The notes beneath the pieces are model-generated. The model did not search any database. It had not been told where the DNA came from and saw only the letters and a program-made list of their open reading frames with translations. The position numbers and the translations under genes were made by a program. A DNA stretch of 11,530 bases from Gammaproteobacteria bacterium (GTDB taxonomy: Bacteria; Pseudomonadota; Gammaproteobacteria; SZUA-152), in the NCBI GenBank assembly GCA_003229995.1, contig QIGJ01000215.1, forward strand, positions 1 through 11,530, in the 5' to 3' direction. Shown in pieces: positions 1-6,959 of the stretch. Position 1 is the stretch's first letter. Each line of letters begins with the position of its first letter.

Positions 1-304
1 GGCGGTAAAAAAGCAGCGTCTGGCCATTTTACAGGCGCGCATCAGCGAAATGGCTGCGGTCATCAGCGCCAGGATGGTGGGCACAGTGCAGCGCGTGCTG
101 GTGGAGCGCCCCTCGCGCAAAGACGCCAATGAAATGAGCGGACGCACGGAAAATAACCGTGTGGTCAACTTTCCCGGGCCACCACGGCTTATAGGTGAAT
201 TTGTGAAGGTGCGCATCACTGAAGCTATGCCTAACTCCCTGCGCGGTGAAGTTGTGCTGCTGGATGATGAAAAGGCATTGGCAGTCAGGCGCAGAATGGC
301 GTAG
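1..304 (+). CDS. miaB: tRNA-2-methylthio-N6-dimethylallyladenosine synthase MiaB, C-terminal part (5' truncated by window)
   Basis: Only the last 100 or so codons are present; the reading frame is open from base 2 to the TAG at 302-304. MiaB is a radical-SAM enzyme that adds the methylthio group to i6A37 of tRNAs reading UNN codons. The visible part is the end of the catalytic domain followed by the RNA-binding TRAM domain. Recognisable MiaB signatures are [17 protein letters not shown], the stretch [19 protein letters not shown] and the PNSLRG motif near the end. The radical-SAM cysteines lie upstream of the window. The C terminus stops soon after [14 protein letters not shown] and is shorter than the E. 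coli protein as I remember it. The next gene, ybeZ, begins 36 nt downstream in the same direction, as in the usual miaB-ybeZ-ybeY-ybeX-lnt operon. Identification is secure from motifs and context. Confidence 0.95.
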   Translation, partial: AVKKQRLAILQARISEMAAVISARMVGTVQRVLVERPSRKDANEMSGRTENNRVVNFPGPPRLIGEFVKVRITEAMPNSLRGEVVLLDDEKALAVRRRMA

Positions 305-340
305 CCTGTCACTCATGCGCCAAGGAACCTCTTCCCCAAT

Positions 341-1363
341 TTGAACGATCAGCCCGATTCTCGAAGTTTTACCCTCGAACCCGCCGATAATTCGCGACTG
401 GCTAGCTTGTGTGGTCAGTTTAATGAACACCTGCGTCTAGTGGAAGAGCGCCTGGGTGTGGAGGTGAATAATCGTGGTAATACATTTACCGTTCTGGGTG
501 AAAGCGCCCCGGTGCAGGCTGCGGAGCAGGTGTTGCTGCGACTTTATGCCGATACGGCACAGGGCGTACTGAAAGCAGAACGGGTACACCTGTTGTTGCA
601 GGAGGTGCAGTCCTTTGATGCTGCGGACACCGACGAAAACAGGGGCACAGATAAATTTGATATCAGCATTACTACCCGTCACAGCATCATCAAGGGGCGT
701 GGTACCAGCCAGCGCCGGTATTTGCACAATGTGCTGACCCACGACATCAATTTTGGCGTGGGCCCGGCAGGTACCGGCAAAACCTATCTGGCCGTCGCCT
801 GCGCGGTGGAAGCACTGGAAAAGCAGACGGTGCAACGCATTGTGTTAGTGCGGCCCGCCGTGGAAGCGGGTGAACGACTGGGGTTTTTGCCCGGTGATCT
901 GGCACAGAAAGTCGATCCCTATTTGCGTCCGCTTTACGATGCGTTATATGAAATGCTGGGTTTTGAACGGGTCGATAAGCTCATCGAGCGTAATGTCATT
1001 GAAGTCGCGCCCCTGGCTTATATGCGTGGGCGCACACTCAATGATTCGTACATTATTCTGGACGAGGCGCAAAATACCACCGTTGAGCAAATGAAAATGT
1101 TCCTGACCCGCATCGGTTTTGGTTCCACGGCGGTGGTAACGGGGGATGTCACGCAAGTGGATTTGCCCAAAAACACCCGTTCCGGATTACGCCATGTTGT
1201 GGACGTGTTGAACGATGTGAAAGGTGTCAGTTTCACCTTTTTTAAGGCCCGGGATGTGGTGCGTCACCCGCTGGTGCAAAAGGTGGTGATTGCGTATGAG
1301 GCTTATGAACAAGCCGAACTCAATGCTGATGTTAAGCCTGATGTTAAGCCCAAGGGGAGCTAA
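341..1363 (+). CDS. ybeZ: PhoH-like ATPase YbeZ
   Basis: Predicted cytoplasmic P-loop ATPase of the PhoH family (340 aa, close to the usual length of about 345). Residues 1-90 are the N-terminal domain, starting with the family-typical FTLEPADNSRLASLCG. The ATPase domain follows: Walker A GPAGTGKT at about 141-148, RPAVEAGERLGFLPGD at about 171-186 and Walker B YIILDEAQN at about 237-245. A GDVTQVDLP segment follows. YbeZ is genetically and physically linked to the endonuclease YbeY in ribosome maturation and RNA metabolism; the exact reaction is not settled. The start is a TTG at 341: the frame is the same as miaB and has no other start codon after the miaB stop. AAGGA at 322-326 is a rather distant Shine-Dalgarno sequence. 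The C-terminal tail contains a small tandem duplication (DVKP DVKP). ybeY starts 3 nt after the stop. Confidence 0.95.
   Translation: MNDQPDSRSFTLEPADNSRLASLCGQFNEHLRLVEERLGVEVNNRGNTFTVLGESAPVQAAEQVLLRLYADTAQGVLKAERVHLLLQEVQSFDAADTDENRGTDKFDISITTRHSIIKGRGTSQRRYLHNVLTHDINFGVGPAGTGKTYLAVACAVEALEKQTVQRIVLVRPAVEAGERLGFLPGDLAQKVDPYLRPLYDALYEMLGFERVDKLIERNVIEVAPLAYMRGRTLNDSYIILDEAQNTTVEQMKMFLTRIGFGSTAVVTGDVTQVDLPKNTRSGLRHVVDVLNDVKGVSFTFFKARDVVRHPLVQKVVIAYEAYEQAELNADVKPDVKPKGS
1328..1351 (+). repeat. 12-bp tandem duplication in the ybeZ C-terminal tail
   Basis: GATGTTAAGCCT at 1328-1339 is followed directly by GATGTTAAGCCC at 1340-1351 (11 of 12 identical). It encodes DVKP twice in the charged tail after the ATPase domain. 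It is in frame, so probably neutral slippage. Confidence 0.85.
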
Positions 1364-1366
1364 GAG

Positions 1367-1855
1367 GTGCAGGTAGGTGTGCAAATGGCGGTGGAAAATG
1401 CCATGCCGCAGGACGTACCTGATGCCGGACACATACAAACCTGGGTGAACGCTGCCGTGCAACAGGCTGAATCAGACGAATTGATGACAAACAGAGCGAC
1501 ACAGATGACCGTGCGTATTGTCGAAACCAATGAGATGACCGAGCTTAATCAACAGTACCGGCAAAAAACCGGGCCGACCAATGTATTGTCTTTTCCTTTT
1601 GAGTCACCCCCGGGTATGCCCACTGATCTGATGGAGCCGACATTGGGTGATGTGGTGGTGTGCGCAGCCGTGGTGATGCGTGAAGCGGCCGAACAGGGGA
1701 AAACATTGACCGCACATTGGGCGCATATGATCGTACATGGCACCCTGCATTTGCTGGGGTATGACCATATACAGAACAATGACGCACAAACAATGGAATC
1801 ACTGGAAATTATCGTACTCGCCGAACTTGGGTACAAAGACCCATATTCAGTGTAA
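1367..1855 (+). CDS. ybeY: Endoribonuclease / rRNA maturation factor YbeY
   Basis: Zinc-dependent single-strand endoribonuclease of the UPF0054 family, involved in 16S rRNA 3' processing and 70S ribosome quality control. The diagnostic motif HGTLHLLGYDH is at residues 124-134; His124, His128 and His134 are the expected zinc ligands. Other family landmarks are KTGPTNVLSFPFE (about 67-79), LGDVVVC (about 93-99) and the end LGYKDPY. The length is 162 aa from a GTG at 1367, 3 nt after the ybeZ stop, with AAGGGGAG at 1352-1359 as ribosome binding site. An ATG at 1385 in the same frame would give 156 aa, nearer the E. coli length of 155, and has GGTAGGT upstream, so the start is uncertain by 6 codons. 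It lies directly between its functional partner ybeZ and corC, as in E. coli. Confidence 0.96.
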   Translation: MQVGVQMAVENAMPQDVPDAGHIQTWVNAAVQQAESDELMTNRATQMTVRIVETNEMTELNQQYRQKTGPTNVLSFPFESPPGMPTDLMEPTLGDVVVCAAVVMREAAEQGKTLTAHWAHMIVHGTLHLLGYDHIQNNDAQTMESLEIIVLAELGYKDPYSV

Positions 1856-1903
1856 CCCTGATACAACAAAAACGACCCAATACTAGAGCATGTATACATT
1901 ATT

Positions 1904-2851
1904 ATGAGTGAAGAACAACCCGGTGGAGCCGTCACCGATAATGGACAGCAACAGGACTCCTGGCTCGGCCGACTGACACAATCCTTGCTGAACAAACCCT
2001 TTTTTTCAGTCCCGAAGGATCGTGAGCAGCTTGCGGCGGTGCTGCGTGATGCTGAAAAAGAAGGGCTGCTGAACCATGATGCGTTAGCGATGATCGAAGG
2101 TGTGCTCACCGTTGCGGATATGCAGGTGCGTGATGTGATGGTGCCCCGCTCACAAATGATTGTGGTGGAAGAATCGGCATCGCCGGAAACATTTTTACCG
2201 GTGGTGATTGAATCTGCACATTCACGTTTCCCTGTGGTAGGTGACTCCCGGGATGAGATTGTGGGTGTGCTGTTGGCCAAAGACTTGCTGGCCTATATCG
2301 GTGAGCGTAATGCAAAACCCACAAAAAACAGTGATCGCCACTTCCAGTTAAATGATTTATTGCGCCCCGCCGTGTTTATTCCGGAAAGCAAACGGCTCAA
2401 TATTCTACTCAAGGATTTTCGTGCCAACCGTAATCACATGGCGATTGTGGTGGACGAATACGGTGGTGTAGCGGGTCTGGTGACCATTGAAGATGTGCTG
2501 GAGCAGATCGTTGGTGACATCGAAGACGAACATGATTTTGCAGATGATGCCTTTATCGTCAAACACTCAGAACAACACTATACCTTGAAGGCACTGACAC
2601 CCATCGATGAGTTTAACGAATATTTTGAATCTGAACTCAGTGATGATGGTGTAGACACCGTGGGTGGTTTGCTGATGCGCGAATTTGGTCGCATGCCGGA
2701 GCGCGGTGAGTATTGTAAAATCGGTCGTTTTGAATTCAAGGTATTGCGTGCTGACAGTCGGCGTATTCATTTGCTGCAATTGAATATGTTGCCAGAAGAC
2801 GATGTGGAGTCTCCGTCTGAATCAGACGGTGTCATGGATAACGAAAATTAA
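1904..2851 (+). CDS. corC: HlyC/CorC-family CBS-domain protein (CorC/YbeX)
   Basis: Cytoplasmic CorC/YbeX protein without membrane segments (315 aa, slightly longer than the E. coli protein of about 292). After a variable N terminus come a CBS pair and a C-terminal transporter-associated CorC_HlyC domain. CBS1 is at about 79-138, opening with VRDVMVPRSQM and containing SAHSRFPVV. CBS2 is at about 148-205, with HMAIVVDEYGGVAGLVTIEDVLEQIVGDIEDE. The CorC_HlyC domain is at about 222-296, with DTVGGLLMREFGRMPERGE and FKVLRADSRRI. The name comes from a proposed role in magnesium/cobalt efflux with CorA. The conserved position between ybeY and lnt also suggests a link to ribosome or membrane homeostasis, but that is inference. 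The gene starts 48 nt after ybeY at an ATG with only a weak upstream Shine-Dalgarno. Its 3' end overlaps the start of lnt, implying translational coupling. Confidence 0.95.
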   Translation: MSEEQPGGAVTDNGQQQDSWLGRLTQSLLNKPFFSVPKDREQLAAVLRDAEKEGLLNHDALAMIEGVLTVADMQVRDVMVPRSQMIVVEESASPETFLPVVIESAHSRFPVVGDSRDEIVGVLLAKDLLAYIGERNAKPTKNSDRHFQLNDLLRPAVFIPESKRLNILLKDFRANRNHMAIVVDEYGGVAGLVTIEDVLEQIVGDIEDEHDFADDAFIVKHSEQHYTLKALTPIDEFNEYFESELSDDGVDTVGGLLMREFGRMPERGEYCKIGRFEFKVLRADSRRIHLLQLNMLPEDDVESPSESDGVMDNEN

Positions 2852-4349
2852 TACCCGCCAGTACGTTATTGCACTACTGGCAGGTGCAGGTCTGCCTCTG
2901 GCTTTTTCTCCTGTCGGTTTCTTCCCTCTGGCCATTTTTCTGCCCGCAATCTTGTTCTATTTCTGGCTACGATCTTCGCCTCGTCAGGCTTTTATCATCG
3001 GCTACCTGTTTGGTGTCGGGTTTTTTGGTGTCGGTGTTTCCTGGGTAGCGGTGAGTTTTTACCGTTTCGGCAGTATGGGAATGGTCTTGTCGATTGCTGC
3101 AACGTTATTGTTTGTATTATTCCTCGCATTGTTTCCGGCAGTGTTGGGTTGGATTTCGCGGCGTTACTTTTCTGTGCTCAGCGAAAGACGCTATTTGCTG
3201 TTACTGATCCCCGCATTGTGGGTGTTTTTTGAATGGGTGCGTGGCTGGATTTTGACCGGGTTTCCATGGCTGAACCTGGGTTACAGCCAAACTGATTCGC
3301 CGTTAGTGGGTATTGTGCCGGTGCTGGGTGTGTATGGCACTTCCTGGGCGGTGGTGTTCAGCGCGAGCCTGCTGGTTTGTGCGCTGATCAGTAAAAACAA
3401 ACCACGTTATATCGCACTGGTCACATTGTCGGTGTTTTGGCTGATGGCGGGTGGTCTGGCGCAAGTCATATGGTCGGAAGCCAAAGGCACGCCGTTAACC
3501 GCCAGTCTGATTCAGGGAAACGTGCCGCAAAATATAAAATGGCAGCCTGATCAGCGCGGCCCGACGATAGAATTATACACACGGTTGAGCAGTGACCGCT
3601 GGGATCGTGACATTATTATCTGGCCGGAAACAGCGTTGCCAGCCTATCTCCATCAAGCACAGTCTTTTTTAGAAAACCTGGTCAGCAGGGAACATGAAAA
3701 TGGTGGTGCGACATTGTTAACCGGCCTACCGGTCATGTCTGAGCAGGATGACAGTGAGTATTACAATGGAGTGGTCCGTGTGGGTGTTAATGATACCGGT
3801 GAGGTTTCTACGCAAATTTATCGGAAGTCACATTTGGTCCCTTTTGGTGAATATATTCCGCTCAAGTCCGTGTTGGGTGGCTTGCTGGATATTCTGCAAG
3901 TCCCCATGGCGAATTTCAGTCGCGGGGCAGTGAGGCAACCTTTGCTGGAAGTCGGGGATAATAAAATTGGCATGTCCATTTGCTATGAAGACGCCTTTGG
4001 AGAAGAAGTGATTCGTGCATTGCCTGCGGCATCATTATTGGTGAACGTCAGTAATGATGCTTGGTTTGGTGATTCTTTTGCGCCACATCAACATTTACAA
4101 ATGGCACGCATGCGCACCATCGAAACGGCACGGCCGATGTTGCGGGCAACCAATAACGGTGTGTCTGCGGTGATTGATCATCGTGGAAAATTATTGGCAA
4201 CCTCGCCACAATTTGAGATTGCGGTACTGGATGGGGAAATTCAACCACAACAAGGTGCAACACCTTATGTGCGGGTGGGCAACTGGCCGGTATTGTTTGC
4301 CCTGTTGGTCACGTTGCTCGTATGTGCGTTACGTGTCCGGCGAAGTTAA
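2802..4349 (+). CDS. lnt: Apolipoprotein N-acyltransferase Lnt
   Basis: Inner-membrane enzyme that transfers the third acyl chain from a phospholipid to the N-terminal cysteine of apolipoproteins, the last step before Lol sorting. The length of 515 aa matches the family. The first 230 or so residues are hydrophobic membrane segments, with the Lnt landmark RGWILTGFPWLNLGYSQ split across about 147-163. A periplasmic nitrilase domain follows. The catalytic triad is visible as Glu276 (WPETALPAY), Lys342 (YRKSHLVPFGEY) and Cys394 (MSICYEDAFGEE). SNDAWFGDS and HLQMARMRTIETARPMLRATNNG are also typical, and a last membrane helix precedes the RVRRS end. The ATG at 2802 overlaps corC by 50 nt; a GTG at 2829 is an equally possible start giving a shorter cytoplasmic N terminus. 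The three predicted lipoproteins at 8064-10590 would be substrates. Confidence 0.97.
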   Translation: MWSLRLNQTVSWITKINTRQYVIALLAGAGLPLAFSPVGFFPLAIFLPAILFYFWLRSSPRQAFIIGYLFGVGFFGVGVSWVAVSFYRFGSMGMVLSIAATLLFVLFLALFPAVLGWISRRYFSVLSERRYLLLLIPALWVFFEWVRGWILTGFPWLNLGYSQTDSPLVGIVPVLGVYGTSWAVVFSASLLVCALISKNKPRYIALVTLSVFWLMAGGLAQVIWSEAKGTPLTASLIQGNVPQNIKWQPDQRGPTIELYTRLSSDRWDRDIIIWPETALPAYLHQAQSFLENLVSREHENGGATLLTGLPVMSEQDDSEYYNGVVRVGVNDTGEVSTQIYRKSHLVPFGEYIPLKSVLGGLLDILQVPMANFSRGAVRQPLLEVGDNKIGMSICYEDAFGEEVIRALPAASLLVNVSNDAWFGDSFAPHQHLQMARMRTIETARPMLRATNNGVSAVIDHRGKLLATSPQFEIAVLDGEIQPQQGATPYVRVGNWPVLFALLVTLLVCALRVRRS

Positions 4350-4446
4350 ATAAACATCGGGCAATGTCGATACTTGTTTATAACGCAAATTAACTGTTCA
4401 CGCATTTCGGTCAGCTGTTCCGGCCCAAAACGATTAGGAGACAGCT

Positions 4447-5874
4447 ATGTCAGGTGGCCAAAACCAGGAAATTTCTTTTCGTGAAAACGTAGACTGCATG
4501 GTGGATCGTGCCCTTGAGGCCATGGACTTGTCGGCGGATGTGGCAGCGGCCATTAAATCCTGCAATGCTGTATTACAGGTTAAATTTCCCGTCAAAATTC
4601 GCGGTAAAATTGAAGTTATTTCTGGCTGGCGGGCAGTACACAGCACCCATCGTCTACCCGCCAAAGGCGGCATTCGTTATGCCCCTTGCGTGAATCAGGA
4701 CGAAATGGAAGCGCTTGCAGCATTGATGACCTACAAGTGCTCCATAGTGGATGTGCCCTTTGGTGGCTCCAAAGGTGGCCTGCTGATTGATCCGCGAAAA
4801 TATGACCGGGATGAAATGGAATTGATCACTCGACGCTTTACGCTTGAATTAGTGCGCAAGGGTTTTCTGAACCCGGCCACCAACGTGCCAGCACCGGACA
4901 TGGGCACCGGTCAGCGTGAAATGGCCTGGATGGCAGACACCTATAAACACCTCAACCCGGATGACATCAACTATGCGGCCTGTGTTACCGGTAAGCCAGT
5001 GGAACATGGTGGTATTCAGGGACGGACGGAAGCCACCGGTCGTGGTGTGCAATATGCCTTGCAGGAATTTTTTCGTCATGGCGATGCAGTGAAAGAAGCC
5101 GGTCTGGAAGGAGGGCTGGGCGGTAAGCGAGTGGTAGTGCAGGGCTTTGGTAACGTGGGTTATCACGCATCAAAATTTTTGTTTGAAGAAGACGGCTGCA
5201 AAATCATTGCGGTTGCTGACAGCAAAGGTGTGCTGGTCAATGAAGACGGCCTCGCCATCGAAGAGGTTTATTGTTACAAGGCAGAAAATAAAACGCTGAG
5301 CGGTTTTCCGGGTGGGCGTTATGAAGCGGACAGTACCCTGTGTGTGCTGGAAATGGATTGTGATATTTTGATTCCTGCCGCACTGGAAGGACAAATCAAT
5401 CTTGCCAATGTGGACAGGGTCATCGCGAAGATTATTATTGAAGCCGCCAACGGCCCGATTACTTTTGCCGCCGATGAGAAACTGAATGAGCGGGGCACCA
5501 TTGTTATTCCAGACGCCTATGCCAATGCGGGTGGTGTTATCGTTTCCTATTTTGAATGGATTCGCAACTTGTCGCATATCCGTTTTGGGCGTATGCAGCG
5601 GCGTTATGACGAAATTCAGAGTCAAAACCAGATTGATGCACTGGAAGAAGTAACCGGTAAACGGGTACCTGAACGTTTCCGGAAAAGAATAAACGGGGGT
5701 GCCAGCGAACTGGATTTAGTCCGTTCAGGACTGGATGATTCGATGCGTCAGGCCTTCCAGGAAATGCGTGAAACACGAGAAGAGAGTAAAAAAATAACCA
5801 GTTATCGTATGGCGGCGTATGTTAATGCCATTCGTAAAATTGCGCGTTCCTATTTGGATATTGGTGTTTATTGA
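4447..5874 (+). CDS. Glutamate dehydrogenase, hexameric type with antenna-like insertion
   Basis: Member of the Glu/Leu/Phe/Val dehydrogenase family (475 aa). It interconverts glutamate with 2-oxoglutarate and ammonium in the cytoplasm. Substrate-site residues are Lys73 (PAKGGIRY), Lys97 (TYK), catalytic Lys109 (PFGGSKGG), Asp151 (APDMGTG) and Ser367 (GGVIVSYFEW). Lys73, at the position that recognises the side-chain carboxylate, supports glutamate over leucine or phenylalanine. The Rossmann fingerprint GFGNVG is at 233-238; the coenzyme (NAD or NADP) cannot be told safely from sequence. After FEW (369-371) the protein carries about 50 residues (about 378-428) absent from short bacterial enzymes such as those of Bacillus or Clostridium. 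This part ends in GASELDLVRSGL, resembling animal GDH. The start is well supported: AGGAG at 4436-4440, 6 nt before the ATG. It lies 97 nt after lnt and converges with the ybeL-like gene. No convincing promoter or terminator was found. Confidence 0.93.
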   Translation: MSGGQNQEISFRENVDCMVDRALEAMDLSADVAAAIKSCNAVLQVKFPVKIRGKIEVISGWRAVHSTHRLPAKGGIRYAPCVNQDEMEALAALMTYKCSIVDVPFGGSKGGLLIDPRKYDRDEMELITRRFTLELVRKGFLNPATNVPAPDMGTGQREMAWMADTYKHLNPDDINYAACVTGKPVEHGGIQGRTEATGRGVQYALQEFFRHGDAVKEAGLEGGLGGKRVVVQGFGNVGYHASKFLFEEDGCKIIAVADSKGVLVNEDGLAIEEVYCYKAENKTLSGFPGGRYEADSTLCVLEMDCDILIPAALEGQINLANVDRVIAKIIIEAANGPITFAADEKLNERGTIVIPDAYANAGGVIVSYFEWIRNLSHIRFGRMQRRYDEIQSQNQIDALEEVTGKRVPERFRKRINGGASELDLVRSGLDDSMRQAFQEMRETREESKKITSYRMAAYVNAIRKIARSYLDIGVY

Positions 5875-5900
5875 AGCGAGTGGATCTAGGTGGCAGGCTT

Positions 5901-6455
5901 CTAACCATTGGAACGTTTATACACCGTGGCGTGGCACTTGGGGCAAGGCGGTATATGCCCGGTTTTGTGAAAATTCAATGGTTTACCGCAGGCGCTGCAC
6001 TCCAGCGTACCGGGCCCGGTGATTTCTCCCGTGTGCCACTCACCCAAACGATTTGCCCGGATTTTTAGTTGTTCCAGTTCGATGGTGGTTTTGTCCACCA
6101 GCAGGGACAGCGAATCCCAGATTTTTTTTTCAATTTGCTCAACATCAAAACGCAACCAGTCTGCCAGTTCACCACGTTGTTGTTTAATGTATTCCCCGGC
6201 ATCATGCAGGTCGCGGTGTAAATATGCACTGATCAGTTCGGCTTCATCTCTGGTGAGTTCTCCCAGGTGGACGGCTTGTTCTTTCGCAGATTCGAGTGCA
6301 TCGATCAGATTGGGCACTAAATTCTGGGTATTTTCATCAAAAAACCGGAGAGTGCGCTCCCGCATGCGTTCGTAGGCACTGGTATGCTCACTGTCCTCGT
6401 GGTGGGTGTCTGTTTGTTTGGTTTTTTGGTGCGGGTGCTGGGAATGGGTGTTCAC
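5901..6455 (-). CDS. YbeL-like zinc-ribbon protein (DUF1451 family)
   Basis: Small cytoplasmic protein of the YbeL/DUF1451 family (184 aa; E. coli YbeL about 160). The N terminus is His/Gln/Thr-rich and probably disordered (1-25). A long helical, charged region with coiled-coil character follows (about 28-135, with the family stretch HLGELTRDEAELISAYLHRDL), then GEWHTGEITGPGTLECSACG. A four-cysteine zinc ribbon closes the protein: Cys153 and Cys156 (CSAC), Cys171 and Cys174 (CPKC). The function is unknown; a zinc-stabilised fold is inferred. The start is a GTG (bases 6455-6453 of the plus strand) with a G-rich Shine-Dalgarno (AGGGGGG) about 8 nt upstream on the minus strand. In related genomes this gene often sits near lnt or beside leuS; here leuS is not present on its upstream side. 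It converges with gdh, the gap being 26 nt. Confidence 0.88.
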   Translation of the reverse strand: MNTHSQHPHQKTKQTDTHHEDSEHTSAYERMRERTLRFFDENTQNLVPNLIDALESAKEQAVHLGELTRDEAELISAYLHRDLHDAGEYIKQQRGELADWLRFDVEQIEKKIWDSLSLLVDKTTIELEQLKIRANRLGEWHTGEITGPGTLECSACGKPLNFHKTGHIPPCPKCHATVYKRSNG

Positions 6456-6487
6456 GATCTGTACCCCCCTTCATGATGACAAGCTGT

Positions 6488-6515
6488 AGTATACCTGTAA
6501 GGAATGGGCACGCAA
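6488..6515 (-). promoter_or_regulatory. Putative sigma-70 promoter of the ybeL-like gene
   Basis: Read on the minus strand, TTGCGT (6515-6510) and TATACT (6493-6488) are separated by 16 nt. TATACT matches the -10 consensus in 5 of 6 positions; TTGCGT is a weak -35. Transcription would start near 6481, about 25 nt before the GTG start. The -35 lies inside the left arm of the inverted repeat at 6500-6522. Predicted by eye only. Confidence 0.45.
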
Positions 6516-6676
6516 TAACTTCCCGGTTTAGCGCCCGGATTTAGTCTGTATTGGTTCGTTCTGATGGAACAAAAGTGCAGGAATAGTCGTTCTATTCCGA
6601 GCTCTTGTGATTAAAGAACGGGCGAAGACGGGCTGAAGTCGGGATGCTAAAGAGAAATTATTGCGTGCCCACTCCT
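6500..6676. repeat. Long imperfect inverted repeat, possible MITE-like element
   Basis: The left arm 6500-6522 and right arm 6654-6676 are reverse complements at 21 of 23 positions, with a perfect 14-bp core (TGGGCACGCAATAA at 6505-6518, TTATTGCGTGCCCA at 6658-6671). Further inward, 6527-6539 and 6639-6651 pair at 10 of 13 positions (TTTAGC shared). The enclosed sequence holds a separate hairpin at 6580-6598 and no coding frame. The size (about 177 bp) and terminal inverted arms resemble a non-autonomous mobile element, but no clear target-site duplication is visible. A structured RNA or a large intergenic palindromic repeat are alternatives. Confidence 0.6.
6580..6598. repeat. Perfect hairpin inside the inverted-repeat element
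   Basis: GGAATAG (6580-6586) and CTATTCC (6592-6598) are exact reverse complements around the 5-nt loop TCGTT. There is no T-run after it, so it is not an intrinsic terminator. It sits near the middle of the larger inverted repeat. Confidence 0.75.
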
Positions 6677-6785
6677 AAGTACGGTGGAAGGGCGCTAAAG
6701 CGGTAATAATGCACTTTGATTATGGTGTCTTCGCGCCGAGTCTTGATCACTTCTCGAAATGGGTGTTAAATTGCCTTGGTTGGCA

Positions 6786-6820
6786 CAAGCGAAAATATGC
6801 ATTTTCGTTATCGTTGCTTG
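6786..6820. repeat. AT-rich nested palindrome upstream of the CsgG-like gene
   Basis: CGAAAAT (6790-6796), loop ATGC, ATTTTCG (6801-6807) form a perfect 7-bp stem. An outer pair CAAGC (6786-6790) and GCTTG (6816-6820) flanks it. It lies about 140 nt before the ATG at 6960. It could be a protein-binding operator or an RNA hairpin; the sequence alone does not decide. Confidence 0.5.
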
Positions 6821-6959
6821 TCTGCTACGTCCACATCTTGCTTTGCGCTGCCTGCCGTTACATAGCGAATCTGCGTGTTTTGAATGTCGGCTTTTTTGTT
6901 CAGACTGACAACTTACCAACAGAAACCTCTTATCCTTAGCATTTAAACAGGAATTTGCC

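Larger units (their letters stand above)
6456..6959. other. 504-nt non-coding region with palindromic elements
   Basis: No convincing gene is seen. Open frames of 76-88 codons exist on both strands but have no family signatures, no good Shine-Dalgarno and overlap each other. The stretch contains the putative minus-strand promoter at 6488-6515, the large inverted repeat at 6500-6676 with an internal hairpin, a GGGCGCTAAA copy at 6690-6699 that is the exact reverse complement of 6527-6536, and an AT-rich hairpin at 6786-6820. The leader of the CsgG-like gene occupies the right end; I could not identify its promoter with confidence. Confidence 0.7.

Noticed and set aside
1890..1907. Five-codon frame (ATG at 1890, stop overlapping the corC ATG as ATGA)
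   Set aside because: It could suggest translational coupling, but there is only a poor Shine-Dalgarno and such tiny frames arise often by chance.
1549..2280. 243-codon minus-strand open frame across ybeY and corC
   Set aside because: Ser/Thr/Cys-rich composition without motifs, lying antisense to two genes with clear family signatures.
6500..6676. Retron or CRISPR-like interpretation of the inverted repeats
   Set aside because: No reverse transcriptase or cas gene is nearby, and there are only two inverted arms, not regularly spaced direct repeats.
6709..6939. 76-codon open frame on the plus strand, and an overlapping 88-codon frame on the minus strand (6695-6961)
   Set aside because: They oppose each other, have no convincing Shine-Dalgarno or known motif, and lie across palindromic non-coding sequence; most likely chance frames.
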